64,000 nucleotides of DNA from positions 496,001 through 560,000 of the forward strand of contig NZ_BBZK01000004.1 in NCBI RefSeq assembly GCF_001748085.1, given 5' to 3'. The notes beneath the pieces were generated by a model. That model worked only from the letters and a program-made list of their open reading frames with translations. It was not told the DNA's origin and did no database searches. Origin of the DNA: Streptomyces sp. TP-A0874. Its GTDB lineage: Bacteria > Actinomycetota > Actinomycetes > Streptomycetales > Streptomycetaceae. A program made the translations under genes and the position numbers. Positions 36,423 through 44,951 of this stretch are shown piece by piece; within the stretch, counting starts at the first letter, position 1; the number at the start of each line of letters is the position of its first letter.

Positions 36423-37031
36423 TCAGGCACCGTCCCTTCCGCTGCTGCTCGCGGCCGCGAGACGGACCGCGTCCAGGATCTTCTCGTAGCCGGTGCAGCG
36501 GCAGAGGTTGCCCGAGAGCGCCTCCCGGATGTCGGCGTCCGTGGGCTCGGCGTTCCGCTCGAGCAGTTCGTCGGCCGCGACCAGCAGGCCGGGGGTGCAG
36601 AAGCCACACTGCACCGCCCCGGCCTCGATGAACGCCTGCTGGATCGGGGCGAGTCGGGGGCTGCCCTGCGGCCGCGGGGCGCCGGTCTCGCCGGTTGCCG
36701 CCCGGTCAGGTCCTTGCTCCGCGCCGTCCTGCCCCGCGCCCGGCGCGCAGGCGCCGGTGGCGCATCCGCCGGCGGCGCGCCGCTCGGCGTACTCGGCCAG
36801 GCCCTCCACGGTGATCACTTCCCGGCCCTCCGCCTGGCCGGCGGCGACCAGGCAGGAGCACACCGGCACCCCGTCCAGCCGCACCGTGCAGGAGCCGCAC
36901 TCGCCCTGCTCGCAGGCGTTCTTCGAGCCCGGCAGACCGAGCCGCTCCCGGAGGACGAAGAGCAGGGACTCCCCCTCCCAGACGTCGTCGGCCTCGTGCC
37001 GGCGACCGTTGACGGTGAGGTTCACGCGCAT
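36423..37031 (-). CDS. Xanthine dehydrogenase, [2Fe-2S] subunit
   Basis: Electron-transfer subunit of 202 residues. The plant-type cluster ligands are Cys40, Cys45, Cys48 and Cys60; the second cluster uses Cys142, Cys145, Cys177 and Cys179. Between them is an unusual low-complexity insertion of about 40 residues (86-127) containing two extra cysteines (CATGACAPG), which makes the protein longer than the usual 150-165 residues. AAGGAG lies six bases before the ATG. Start overlaps the FAD-subunit stop by 10 bp. Confidence 0.95.
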   Translation of the reverse strand: MRVNLTVNGRRHEADDVWEGESLLFVLRERLGLPGSKNACEQGECGSCTVRLDGVPVCSCLVAAGQAEGREVITVEGLAEYAERRAAGGCATGACAPGAGQDGAEQGPDRAATGETGAPRPQGSPRLAPIQQAFIEAGAVQCGFCTPGLLVAADELLERNAEPTDADIREALSGNLCRCTGYEKILDAVRLAAASSSGRDGA

Positions 37032-37909
37032 GACCGGCTCCTTACGCCGTCGCAGTACTCCTGCCAGGCCCAGCCGAGGGTGCGGCGGGCCATGATGGAC
37101 ACGGCGTGGCGTCGGTAGCCGGCGCTGCCGCGCACATCGTCGATCGGCTGGCAGGCTTCCGCGGTGAGTTCGGCGAACCTGCGGGCGACGGCCGGTGCGA
37201 TGGTCCGGCCGCTCTCCCAGTGGCCGCCCTCGTCCAGTGCGGCGGCGAGGAACTCCTCGGCCGCGTTCGCCCGTACGGGGGTCGGGGCCGCCGAGCCGAT
37301 GCCGGTGCGCACCTTCCGGTCCCGGGGGTGGAGGGCCAGTCCGAAAGCGCAGACCGCGATCACCATCGCGTTGCGGGTGCCGACCTTGGAGAACTGCTGC
37401 GGCCCCGTGGCCTTCTTGATGTGCACACAGCGGATCAGCTCGTCTTCGGCGAGCGCGTTGCGCTTGGGGCCGAGGAAGAACTCGTCGATCGGGATCCGGC
37501 GGCTGCCGCGCACCGAGGCGACCTCGACCTCCGCGTCCGCCGCGAGGAGGGCCGGATGGGCGTCGCCCGCCGGCGAGGCGGTGCCGAGGTTGCCTCCGAC
37601 GCTCCCCCGGTTGCGGATCTGGGGGGAGGCCACGGTGTGCGAGGCGAGCGCCAGCCCGGGCAGTTCCTCCCGCAGCTCCTCGACGATCCGGGTGTAGGGG
37701 ACGCCGGCTCCGAGCCTCACGCTCTCCTCGCCGACCTCCCACTCCGCCAACTCGGTGATGCGGTTGAGATCCATCAGGTACTGGGGACGCCGTCGGTCGA
37801 AGTTGATTTCGACCATCAGGTCCGTGCCGCCCGCGATGGGCGCCGCGGAGGGGTGCTCAGCCTTGACGGCGAGCGCCTCCTCCCAGCTGGCGGGGCGTAG
37901 GAAGTCCAT
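37022..37909 (-). CDS. Xanthine dehydrogenase, FAD-binding subunit
   Basis: FAD subunit of 295 residues that passes electrons to NAD+. The FAD-binding APIAGGTDLMVEI and IRNRGSVGGNLGTASPAGD loops are intact, with CO-dehydrogenase-type C-terminal domain (LAEDELIRCVHIKK, FSKVGTRNAMVIAV). First gene of the xdh operon, order FAD-FeS-Mo. Divergent from pucR across a 457-base gap. Confidence 0.95.
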   Translation of the reverse strand: MDFLRPASWEEALAVKAEHPSAAPIAGGTDLMVEINFDRRRPQYLMDLNRITELAEWEVGEESVRLGAGVPYTRIVEELREELPGLALASHTVASPQIRNRGSVGGNLGTASPAGDAHPALLAADAEVEVASVRGSRRIPIDEFFLGPKRNALAEDELIRCVHIKKATGPQQFSKVGTRNAMVIAVCAFGLALHPRDRKVRTGIGSAAPTPVRANAAEEFLAAALDEGGHWESGRTIAPAVARRFAELTAEACQPIDDVRGSAGYRRHAVSIMARRTLGWAWQEYCDGVRSRSCA

Positions 37910-38366
37910 CTGTCGGCTCTCTATAGGTGGCTTGTCGGGTTGTGCGGCCGCCGCGCGGAGCGCGGCCCTCGTTCCCGCCCTCGGTCCACGCGGCCGGGCG
38001 GCGCGTCCGGGCGGTGACCGGTCCCGCGATTCGGAAGGTCCGCCCGTCGCGATACCCCGGCACTCTCCCAGCCACCGCTGGGACGGGCCCAGTGCCGCGC
38101 CGCCGGAAACCCGACAGCACCGCCCTCGGCCATGGGGCCTCGGGCGGTCTCCCCATCACGGGTTCCGGGCCACTGGCGTCCAGCGATTCGGGCACCGCTC
38201 CCCGACGGGCGAACCTTCCCGGTCGTGCCACTAGTACACAGAGCCACCCCCGATCGGGTGCAGTCACCAAAACCATGAAGTGGTTGGCCGGCCGACCGAG
38301 GGGTCTTGTAGATTCAAACGAAAAAACGACGTGAGCAGCGGACGACGACAGATCGGCGGGCGAGAC
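37910..38366. promoter_or_regulatory. Divergent control region between xdh and pucR
   Basis: A 457-base non-coding gap. Near the pucR side is a small inverted repeat AACCA-tgaag-TGGTT (38271-38285) within CCAAAACC...GGTTGG, a possible PucR site, followed by an AT-rich stretch (38307-38330). The xdh-proximal 300 bases are GC-rich with no clear signal. No conserved protein is encoded in the gap. Confidence 0.45.
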
Positions 38367-40031
38367 ATGCGGCTCCGCGCACTGCTGGAGAACCACACCC
38401 TGGGTCTGCGACTCCTCGGCGGCGAGGCGGAGTTGGACCGCGCCGTGCGCGGGGTGATGACCACGGACCTGCGTGATCCCAGCCGCTACCTCTCCGGGGG
38501 CGAGCTCGTCCTCACCGGCCTGGTCTGGCACCGCGAGCCGGCGGACTCCGAGCGTTTCGTACGGATCCTGGCCCGGGCCGGGGTCGCCGCGCTCGCGGCC
38601 GGCGAGGCGGAGCGCGGCCCCATCCCGGCCGACCTGGTGGCGGCCTGCGCGCGCCACCGGCTGCCGCTCTTCCTGGTGGACGAGAAGGTGGCCTTCGCCA
38701 CCATCACCGAGCACGTCGTACGGCGGGTGTCCGCCGAACGGGCCGGAGATCTGGCGGCGGTGGTCGACCGCCACCGGCGGCTGATGACCGGTGGTTCCGC
38801 GGAGGGCGGCCCGGAGGTCCTGCTTGACCTGCTGGGCAGCGATCTGGACCTGCGGGGCTGGGTCCTCTCCCCCACCGGCCGGCTGATCGCGGGCGGGCCG
38901 TCGGAACTGCCCGAAGCCACCCGAGCCGTGCTCGCCGGGGAGCACCTGGCCAGGGCGAGCGGCGGGCGCCCTGGCCCGTACCGGCTCCCGTTAGCCGAGC
39001 GGACCTACTCCCTCTTCCCGGTCCACGACGTCCGACTGGCGGAGACCCGGGAGAGCGCGCTCGCGGACTGGCTGCTGGTGGTGGAGGCCGACGCCACCGA
39101 GTGGCCCGCGGAGCGGCTGGACCTGCTCCGTGGCATCACCCAGCTGATCGCGGCGGGACGGGACCGCAGGGACGCGGCCCGGGCGGTCCGCCGCCAGTTG
39201 GCGGCGGAGATCCTGGAGCTCCTGCAGGGCCGCGCCTCGCCCGCCGAGTTGGCTGCCCGGCTCCGGGTGACCGCCCCGGTGCTGCTGCCCGGATCGGACC
39301 AGGGCAGCCCGCACTGGCAGGTGGTCGTGGCGCGGGTCGAGTGGCAGGCCGCGGAGGGTTCGGAAGCCGGCGGCTCGTCCCCGCAGCCGACCGGAGGGCT
39401 GTCCCAGGCGCTTCTGGAAGAAATCCTGATCGACCCTCGGACCACCTCCGGTGCCCCGGTGGCGGTCGCCCACACCGACACCGAGGCGGTGGCGTTCGTG
39501 CCGCTGCCGGAGACCGGCGGAACGGAGGAACGCCCGGCGATCCGCAGCGACTCGCTGGCCAGGACGGTCGGCGGACCGCTGGCCCGCGGCCTGGCCTCCG
39601 ACGGAAGACTGAGCATCGGCGTCAGCGCGGCGGTTCACTCGTCCGAGGGGATTCGCGGGGCCTTGGAGGAGGCGCGGCACGCCCGCCGGGTGGCCGCCGC
39701 CCGCGCCGGCCGGGTCTGCGTGGCGGGCCACGAGGAGTTGGCCTCCCATGTACTCCTGCTGCCCTTCGTACCCGACGACGTCCGACGGGCCTTCACCGCC
39801 CGACTCCTCGACCCGCTCCGGGAGTACGACCGCCGCCACCGGGCGGAACTGGTCAGCACGCTGGAGGCCTTCCTGGAGTGCGACGGCTCGTGGACGCGCT
39901 GCTCCTCCCGGCTCCACCTCCACGTCAACACCCTCCGCTACCGCGTGGGCCGCATCGAACAGTTGACCGGGCGGGACCTCTCCCGCCTGGAGGACAAGTT
40001 GGACTTCTTCCTGGCGCTCCGGATGAGCTGA
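38367..40031 (+). CDS. pucR: PucR-family purine catabolism regulator
   Basis: A 554-residue activator/repressor. The N-terminal PucR domain (residues about 1-125) starts MRLRALLENHTLGLRLLGGE with LTGLVWHREPAD. The centre is a GGDEF-like/CdaR-type region. The C-terminal HTH_30 is TRCSSRLHLHVNTLRYRVGRIEQLTG (about 518-543). Codon 209 (38991-38993) is TTA, the only TTA noticed in a recognised gene in this window, so translation may require the bldA tRNA. ATG at 38367 is chosen from the domain boundary; the ribosome-binding site (GGCGGGCGA) is weak. Divergent from xdh, its expected target. Confidence 0.93.
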   Translation: MRLRALLENHTLGLRLLGGEAELDRAVRGVMTTDLRDPSRYLSGGELVLTGLVWHREPADSERFVRILARAGVAALAAGEAERGPIPADLVAACARHRLPLFLVDEKVAFATITEHVVRRVSAERAGDLAAVVDRHRRLMTGGSAEGGPEVLLDLLGSDLDLRGWVLSPTGRLIAGGPSELPEATRAVLAGEHLARASGGRPGPYRLPLAERTYSLFPVHDVRLAETRESALADWLLVVEADATEWPAERLDLLRGITQLIAAGRDRRDAARAVRRQLAAEILELLQGRASPAELAARLRVTAPVLLPGSDQGSPHWQVVVARVEWQAAEGSEAGGSSPQPTGGLSQALLEEILIDPRTTSGAPVAVAHTDTEAVAFVPLPETGGTEERPAIRSDSLARTVGGPLARGLASDGRLSIGVSAAVHSSEGIRGALEEARHARRVAAARAGRVCVAGHEELASHVLLLPFVPDDVRRAFTARLLDPLREYDRRHRAELVSTLEAFLECDGSWTRCSSRLHLHVNTLRYRVGRIEQLTGRDLSRLEDKLDFFLALRMS

Positions 40032-40043
40032 CCACGGCAATCT

Positions 40044-40061
40044 TTGTGAAAAATTTCACCC
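40044..40061. promoter_or_regulatory. Rex-like inverted repeat downstream of pucR
   Basis: TTGTGAA-AAAT-TTCACCC resembles the streptomycete Rex operator (TGTGAA, four bases, TTCACA); the six-base arms match at 11 of 12 positions. It stands in a marked AT island 80-97 bases before the TPR-like gene. Confidence 0.4.
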
Positions 40062-40140
40062 AAGCCCCTTGGCTGGACACCGCCATCCATGCTGAGATGC
40101 GCCGACGGTTCCGGCTCAACGGCGCGCTCGGGGAGGAAAT

Positions 40141-40923
40141 GTGGCGGACACCGCCATGTCGGCTAGGGGGATCTCGAAAGAGCCGGGGGGCGGGGACCCG
40201 GTTCAGGACGCCATCTGGCGCCTGCGGTCGCGCGGCTGCTGGGAGGACGCCGCCGCGCTCCTCGAACCTCGCCAGACCGCGGCGGCCGCGCTGCAACGCG
40301 TCTCACTGCTGGCCGAACGCTGTCTCTTCACCGCGGAGGGCTGGGCGGAGGCCGAAACCGCACTGCGCGCCGCGGAAGCCCTCGCGCACACCGATGACGA
40401 GCGCGGGGCGGCGGCGTGCGAACGCGGCCATCTCGCCTATGCGGCCACCGTCCTGCACGTGCGCGACCGCGCGGACGAGGCCCGCGCGGCCCTCGGCCGG
40501 GCGGCCGCGCTACTGAGACCGACGGCCGCCGGCCGGGCCCTGCTGGACTTCCGGCGCGGACTGCTGGCGGAGCACCTCTCGGACAGCCCGCAGTCCGCCC
40601 GCGCGGCCTACCACCGCGCCCACACCGGCGCCTTGGCGGCCGGCGACGCCCTGCTGTCCTCGTCCACCTGGCGCCACCTCGCGGGCTTGGCGCTCCGCGA
40701 TGGGGAGGTCGCCGAGGCCCGACAGGGTTTCGCCGAGTCGCTCCGGATCCGGGAGGAGCTGGGCTACCTGGTGGGCACCGCCCCGGCCCTGGTCTCCCTG
40801 GCCGAGGTGGAGAGCGAGCCGAAGGCCAGCGGCCTCCGCGCCGAGGCCGCCCGCCTCTTCCGGCTGCTCGGCGGGATCCCGACCTGGTTGGGTGACCGAC
40901 TCACCGCCGCGGCCATCGCCTGA
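40141..40923 (+). CDS. TPR-like helical-repeat protein, function unknown
   Basis: A 260-residue soluble protein made of helical pairs: ALQRVSLLAERCLFTAEGWAEAETALRAAEAL, LAYAATVLHVRDRADEARAALGRAAALL, ARAAYHRAHTGALAAGDALL and VAEARQGFAESLRIREELG recur at about 34-residue spacing. No enzyme motif is seen. The GTG at 40141 has GGGAGGA five bases upstream. A protein-interaction role is likely; no partner is indicated by neighbours. Confidence 0.75.
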   Translation: MADTAMSARGISKEPGGGDPVQDAIWRLRSRGCWEDAAALLEPRQTAAAALQRVSLLAERCLFTAEGWAEAETALRAAEALAHTDDERGAAACERGHLAYAATVLHVRDRADEARAALGRAAALLRPTAAGRALLDFRRGLLAEHLSDSPQSARAAYHRAHTGALAAGDALLSSSTWRHLAGLALRDGEVAEARQGFAESLRIREELGYLVGTAPALVSLAEVESEPKASGLRAEAARLFRLLGGIPTWLGDRLTAAAIA

Positions 40924-41101
40924 CCCACGCCGAGCGGCGTACACCCGGCTCCGGCCCGTCCAACACGGAGGCCTGAGCCGGGCGGTTGCCGCCCCGGGGC
41001 GGCTGGCCTCGGAGAAACGCCGCCGCCGGGAGGCCAGCCACCCGTGCGCACCGAACCGGGGCACGGAATCGGCTGCTCAGGCAGGTCGAGTGGGTCGCCG
41101 G

Positions 41102-41866
41102 TCAGAGGTGCGCCAGTACCAGCCGCTCGACCGCCTCCTCGTCCCGGCTGACCAGCGCGTCCAGGAGCGCGGTGTGCTCTGCCGCGTCCGCGAGCAGGTC
41201 CGCCGCCTGCGGGATCCTCCTGCCCCGCACCGGCCCCTGGGTACGGCGGTGCAGATCCGCCTCCAGCAGAGCCAACTGCTGGTTGCCGTAGAGCCCGAGC
41301 AACTCGCGGTGGAAGGCCCGGTCGGTCTCGGCGTAGCCGATCCGGTCCCCGCGCGCCGCCGCGCTGACGGTGGCGGCGGCCAGCGGGCGCAACGCCTCCC
41401 AGCGCTCGGGCGGCTCGGTCCTGGCCATCCGGAGCAGCACCGGCACCATCAGCAGGGCGCGCACCTCGGCCAGCTCCGCGAGATCGCGCGTGGTGCGCTC
41501 GGCCACTCGAAAGCCCCGGTTCGGCACGGTTTCGACGACCCTCTCGACGGCCAGCTGCTGCATGGCCTCGCGTACCGGTGTCGCCGACACCCCGAACCAC
41601 TCGGCGAGGGTGGGCGCGGAGTACACCTGTCCGGGTGTCAGTTCCCCGCAGGCCAGGGCGGAACGCAGCGCCCGGAGCACCTGCCCCCGAATGGAGTGGC
41701 GGCGCGGAACCCTTTCCGCCGGCCGGGAGGAGGGCGCCGGCTCGTCGTGGTCGTGCCCGCCGCGGACCGCTTCCCGCTCGCCGCCGACCTGGCCGGGGAT
41801 CCGGGTCCGGCCGCCGGGCCCGGGAGCCGTGCTGCTCCTGCGCACACCACGCGCGGCCTGCTCCAT
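41102..41866 (-). CDS. GntR-family (FadR/FCD-type) transcriptional regulator
   Basis: A 254-residue regulator with a long, charged 55-residue N-terminal tail before the winged HTH: RRHSIRGQVLRALRSALACG, SAPTLAEWFGVSATPVREAM and LAVERVVETVPNRGFRVAE. The FCD effector domain follows (ELAEVRALLMVPVLLRMA, FHRELLGLYGNQQLALLEADL, EHTALLDALVSRD). GAGGAGGA precedes the ATG. Divergent from the FhuF-like gene; target unknown. Confidence 0.9.
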   Translation of the reverse strand: MEQAARGVRRSSTAPGPGGRTRIPGQVGGEREAVRGGHDHDEPAPSSRPAERVPRRHSIRGQVLRALRSALACGELTPGQVYSAPTLAEWFGVSATPVREAMQQLAVERVVETVPNRGFRVAERTTRDLAELAEVRALLMVPVLLRMARTEPPERWEALRPLAAATVSAAARGDRIGYAETDRAFHRELLGLYGNQQLALLEADLHRRTQGPVRGRRIPQAADLLADAAEHTALLDALVSRDEEAVERLVLAHL

Positions 41867-41935
41867 CAGAGTCCTCCTCGGGGTTCATCCGCACGATAGG
41901 CGGAGCACGGGCGAGAGCAAACCCGAAGCATCAGG

Positions 41936-41954
41936 TAAGGTAAGCCTTACCTCG
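41936..41954. promoter_or_regulatory. Iron box (DtxR/IdeR/DmdR-type operator)
   Basis: TAAGGTAAGCCTTACCTCG agrees with the DtxR-family consensus at 15 of 19 positions and contains the perfect arms AGGTAAGG/CCTTACCT (41933-41940 with 41945-41952). It ends three bases before the FhuF-like start codon, so binding with Fe2+ should block the transcript. Confidence 0.8.
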
Positions 41955-41957
41955 TAA

Positions 41958-42839
41958 ATGATCAGCGCGGATTTGGCGGTCTGCATGGCTCTCGCTCCGG
42001 CCGTATCGGCCACTCCAGCAGTATCTTCGGCCTCTCCGGACGCCTCTCCCCTCGCCACCGCCTACACCAGGCTGGCCGAGGTCTTCCCCAGCCTCCAGGT
42101 AGTCGAAGGGCCGCCCCGAACCGGGGCCGGCTGGGTGACCGCCGCCGATCTGGCGGCGGGCGGCGAGGCCGTCGACTACTTCCTGGCCGAGGAGTCCAAG
42201 CTGCTCAGCGAGTACGGCACCCCCGGCCGGCCCGATGTGGTCGCCGGTTTCGGACTCCACCGCTACGCCTGGGCCGCCTGCCTGCTGATCACCCTCCCCT
42301 GGTTCCTCCTGAACCGGGTGCCGCGGGTGCCGGTGGAAGCGGTCTCGTACCACCGGGGAATCGGACGGATGACGCTGTGGACCGACGGGTTCGCCTGCCT
42401 GCCGGACGATCCGGCGGCCGGTTCCCCGCTGGCCCGCGTGGTGCCGGACGCCGAGGCGCTGCGCGCGGAGGTGCGCTCTGCGGTGGCCGAGCACCTCGCC
42501 CCGGTGATGGAGGGTTTCCGCCCTCGGATGCGGCGGGGCCGCCGGGCGCTGTGGGGCATGGCGACGGACGAGATCGTCGAGGGTCTCTGGTACATCGCCC
42601 ACCTGCTCGACGAGGAGCGACGGGCGATGGCCGAACTCGGGATGCTGCTGCCCGGTTCCACCGACCCGTATGTCGGAGGGTCGTCGTTCCGCCAGCTCAC
42701 CGGGCCGCAGGGGGAGTCCCTTCCCACCCGGGACCGGGCGAGTTGCTGCCTCTACTACACGATGCGCCCCGAGGCCACCTGTGTCACCTGCCCGCGCACC
42801 TGCGACGAGGAGCGGGTCTCCCGGCTCACCACCGGCTGA
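41958..42839 (+). CDS. FhuF-like ferric-siderophore reductase with C-terminal [2Fe-2S] motif
   Basis: A 293-residue cytoplasmic protein that probably releases iron from ferric siderophores. The C-terminal SCCLYYTMRPEATCVTCPRTC fits the FhuF C-C-x10-C-x2-C cluster ligand pattern. The first 30 residues are Ala/Ser-rich; an alternative ATG at 41985 would shorten the protein by nine residues. No Shine-Dalgarno precedes either ATG, and the iron box abuts the first one, so a leaderless message is possible. Expression is expected only under iron limitation. Confidence 0.88.
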   Translation: MISADLAVCMALAPAVSATPAVSSASPDASPLATAYTRLAEVFPSLQVVEGPPRTGAGWVTAADLAAGGEAVDYFLAEESKLLSEYGTPGRPDVVAGFGLHRYAWAACLLITLPWFLLNRVPRVPVEAVSYHRGIGRMTLWTDGFACLPDDPAAGSPLARVVPDAEALRAEVRSAVAEHLAPVMEGFRPRMRRGRRALWGMATDEIVEGLWYIAHLLDEERRAMAELGMLLPGSTDPYVGGSSFRQLTGPQGESLPTRDRASCCLYYTMRPEATCVTCPRTCDEERVSRLTTG

Positions 42840-42872
42840 TCCGCGGCGCACCCGGGCGATGACGGCGGGGGC

Positions 42873-43421
42873 TCAGCCGTCCACCTCGAACCAGACCACC
42901 TTGCCGGCGCCTTGGAGCCGTACCCCCCACCTGTCGGCGAGCGAGTCCACCAGCAGGAGTCCACGGCCGCCGGTGCCGTCCTCGTCGGGGCAGCGCACGC
43001 GAGGGGCCCGGGCGAGCTGGTCACGGACCTCCACCCGCAGTCGGCCGCCCCGGCCCGCCGACCGGGGGTCGATGATCGACACCGTGAGTTCGGCCCCGCG
43101 GCCGGTGTGGAGCAGGGCGTTGGTCACCAACTCCGAGGTGAGCAGTTCGGCGGTCTCCGCCCGGTCCAGGTCGCCCCAGCACCGTCGGTGGAGCGCTCGG
43201 CGCAGCCCACCGCGCACCTCGGCGACGGCGGTCAGCCCGCCGGCCGGCAACCGCTGGTGGAGGGCGATGTCCCCGGACGGCTCGTGCTCCCGGCGCCCAC
43301 TCTCGGCGAGTTGCCTGCCGCCCGCCTGTTCCCGTCCGGACCGCGCCTCCGCGACCCGCCGTCTGGCGGTGACGGCGTGGCCGCCTCCGGATCGTGTCTC
43401 GGCGCGCTGCTGTGTCGTCAT
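42873..43421 (-). CDS. Anti-sigma-type (HATPase_c_2) ATP-binding regulatory protein
   Basis: A 182-residue GHKL-type ATPase/kinase of the RsbW-like streptomycete class. The N-box is LLTSELVTNALLHTGRGAE and the G-box is DEDGTGGRGLLLVDSLADRWGV. The first 55 residues are charged and disordered. No phosphatase or anti-anti-sigma partner is adjacent. Such proteins often modulate sigma factors in differentiation. Confidence 0.9.
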   Translation of the reverse strand: MTTQQRAETRSGGGHAVTARRRVAEARSGREQAGGRQLAESGRREHEPSGDIALHQRLPAGGLTAVAEVRGGLRRALHRRCWGDLDRAETAELLTSELVTNALLHTGRGAELTVSIIDPRSAGRGGRLRVEVRDQLARAPRVRCPDEDGTGGRGLLLVDSLADRWGVRLQGAGKVVWFEVDG

Positions 43422-43763
43422 TCCCGTCCCCCGTAAGCCGGTCAGTCACTTCCTGCGAACTGGCCCACGTCATGCATGCCCGCGATCGGTCTGGGCGACT
43501 CGCGCCCAGGGTCATCGTTGACCGGAAAGTGACCTCGCCCGACCGCGCACGGCCACCACCGGCCACGAGTGACGATGCCCGGCACCGCCGGGAGGTACGG
43601 TGCCGGGCATCCAGGGGAGGACGTTCGGGCGGACCGAGCCGCTCCGCAACAGTCTCTGAGGGGAATATATCCCCATGAGCCACCGAGAACGGGGATTACC
43701 GCTCGTTACACCCGGATGCCCCACGGGTGCTCCGGGCCGGACTGTCGGCCGCCCGCTCCTCCC
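43422..43763. other. 342-base gap with two hairpins, no gene seen
   Basis: Contains a strong 14-bp hairpin (43574-43611, see terminator) and a short AT-rich inverted repeat GGGGA-ATATA-TCCCC (43660-43674). Open frames here are short or antisense to rsgA. No protein or RNA was recognised. Confidence 0.5.
43574..43611 (-). terminator. Hairpin downstream of rsgA
   Basis: A perfect 14-bp stem GATGCCCGGCACCG (43574-43587) with its complement (43598-43611) and a 10-base loop, about 150 bases past the rsgA stop. Confidence 0.55.
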
Positions 43764-44951
43764 CTACTCCCGCACCCCCCGTTTCCGCTCCGTCATGTGG
43801 CGGCCGAGGGCCTGCCGCTGCTTCCAGACGCGGCGCTGTTCCGCCCGGAGCCGGGCGTCGCTGCGGGCGGCGATCCGCTCGTTCTCCCGCCGCAGCTTGC
43901 GGTAGCTCTCCAGACGCCGATGGGCGAGGTCCCCACGCTCCAGGGCGGCCAGGACCGCGCATCCCGGCTCGGCGCCGTGCGCGCAGTCGTGGAAACGGCA
44001 GCTCCGGGCGAGCTCCTCGATCTCGGTGAAGACCTGGGCGACGCCGTGGTCGGCATCCCACAGCCCGACACCGCGCAGGCCGGGCGTGTCGATCACCACC
44101 CCGCCGTCCGGCAACGGCAGCAGGTCGCGGCTGGTCGTGGTGTGCCGCCCCTTGCCATCGCTGTCGCGGGCGGCTCGAACGTCCTGGACCTCCGAGCCCA
44201 GCAGGGCGTTGACGAGGGTCGACTTCCCGGTTCCGGAGCGGCCGAGCAGCACCGAGGTGCCGTCCTTGAGCGTTCTCCGCAGCGGGTCCAGTCCCGCACC
44301 GGTGGCCGAGCTGACCGGCAGGACCGGAACTCCGGGCGCCGCCGCCTGCGTGTCGGCGACCAGATGGCCGAGGATGGACGGCTCCGGCACCAGGTCGGTC
44401 TTGGTGAGGACGACCAGCGGCTGGGCACCGCTCTCCCAGGCCAGTGCCAGGAACCGCTCGATCCTGGCGATCTCCAGGTCCGCCACGACGGAGGCGGCGA
44501 TGATCGCATGGTCGATGTTGGCGGCGAGCACCTGCCCTTCGGACCGCTTCGACGAGGTGGAGCGGACGAACGCCGTGCGGCGGGGCAGCAGCGCCCGTAC
44601 CGATGACCGGGCGGCGTCGAGCCCCACCCAGTCTCCGGTACAGGCCCACCGGAGCGGGTCGGGTGAGGTCACCGGGGCGAGGTCCGCCTCCACGGTGACG
44701 AGACCACCCGACCGGTCGGCGGTGACCACCTGGCAGTGGGTACCCAGCACACGCGCGATGCGGCCGGGTGCCAGCCCCTGGGCCGCGTGAGCGGCGAAGT
44801 CGGCGGCGAACCCCTCGTCCCAGCCGTATCCGGTGAGCGGGTCATCGGCGGTCAGTGAGTCCTCGGCCGTCGTGGATCGAGCACTGCCCACGGATTGTGC
44901 GCCGCTCGGGGATTGCGCGGTCGTGCAGGATCGTGCAGTGGTGTGATGCAA
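43764..44951 (-). CDS. rsgA: Ribosome small-subunit GTPase RsgA
   Basis: Circularly permuted GTPase (G4 before G1) that checks maturation of the 30S subunit. The order is: OB-fold N-terminus, VRSTSSKRSEGQVLAANID, G4 VVLTKTDLV, G1 LLGRSGTGKSTLVNALLG, G3 VIDTPGLRG, then the zinc module CRFHDCAHGAEPGCAV (Cys-x4-Cys...His-Cys type). The start is uncertain; the TTG at 44951 has GAAGGG at about eight bases and gives 395 residues. The longer in-frame ATG at 45119 is unlikely. A perfect 14-bp palindrome covers the ribosome-binding region (44958-44971). Confidence 0.93.
   Translation of the reverse strand: MHHTTARSCTTAQSPSGAQSVGSARSTTAEDSLTADDPLTGYGWDEGFAADFAAHAAQGLAPGRIARVLGTHCQVVTADRSGGLVTVEADLAPVTSPDPLRWACTGDWVGLDAARSSVRALLPRRTAFVRSTSSKRSEGQVLAANIDHAIIAASVVADLEIARIERFLALAWESGAQPLVVLTKTDLVPEPSILGHLVADTQAAAPGVPVLPVSSATGAGLDPLRRTLKDGTSVLLGRSGTGKSTLVNALLGSEVQDVRAARDSDGKGRHTTTSRDLLPLPDGGVVIDTPGLRGVGLWDADHGVAQVFTEIEELARSCRFHDCAHGAEPGCAVLAALERGDLAHRRLESYRKLRRENERIAARSDARLRAEQRRVWKQRQALGRHMTERKRGVRE

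Noticed and set aside
38331..38366. GTG start for pucR 12 codons upstream
   Set aside because: No ribosome-binding site precedes it and the PucR domain begins at the ATG at 38367.
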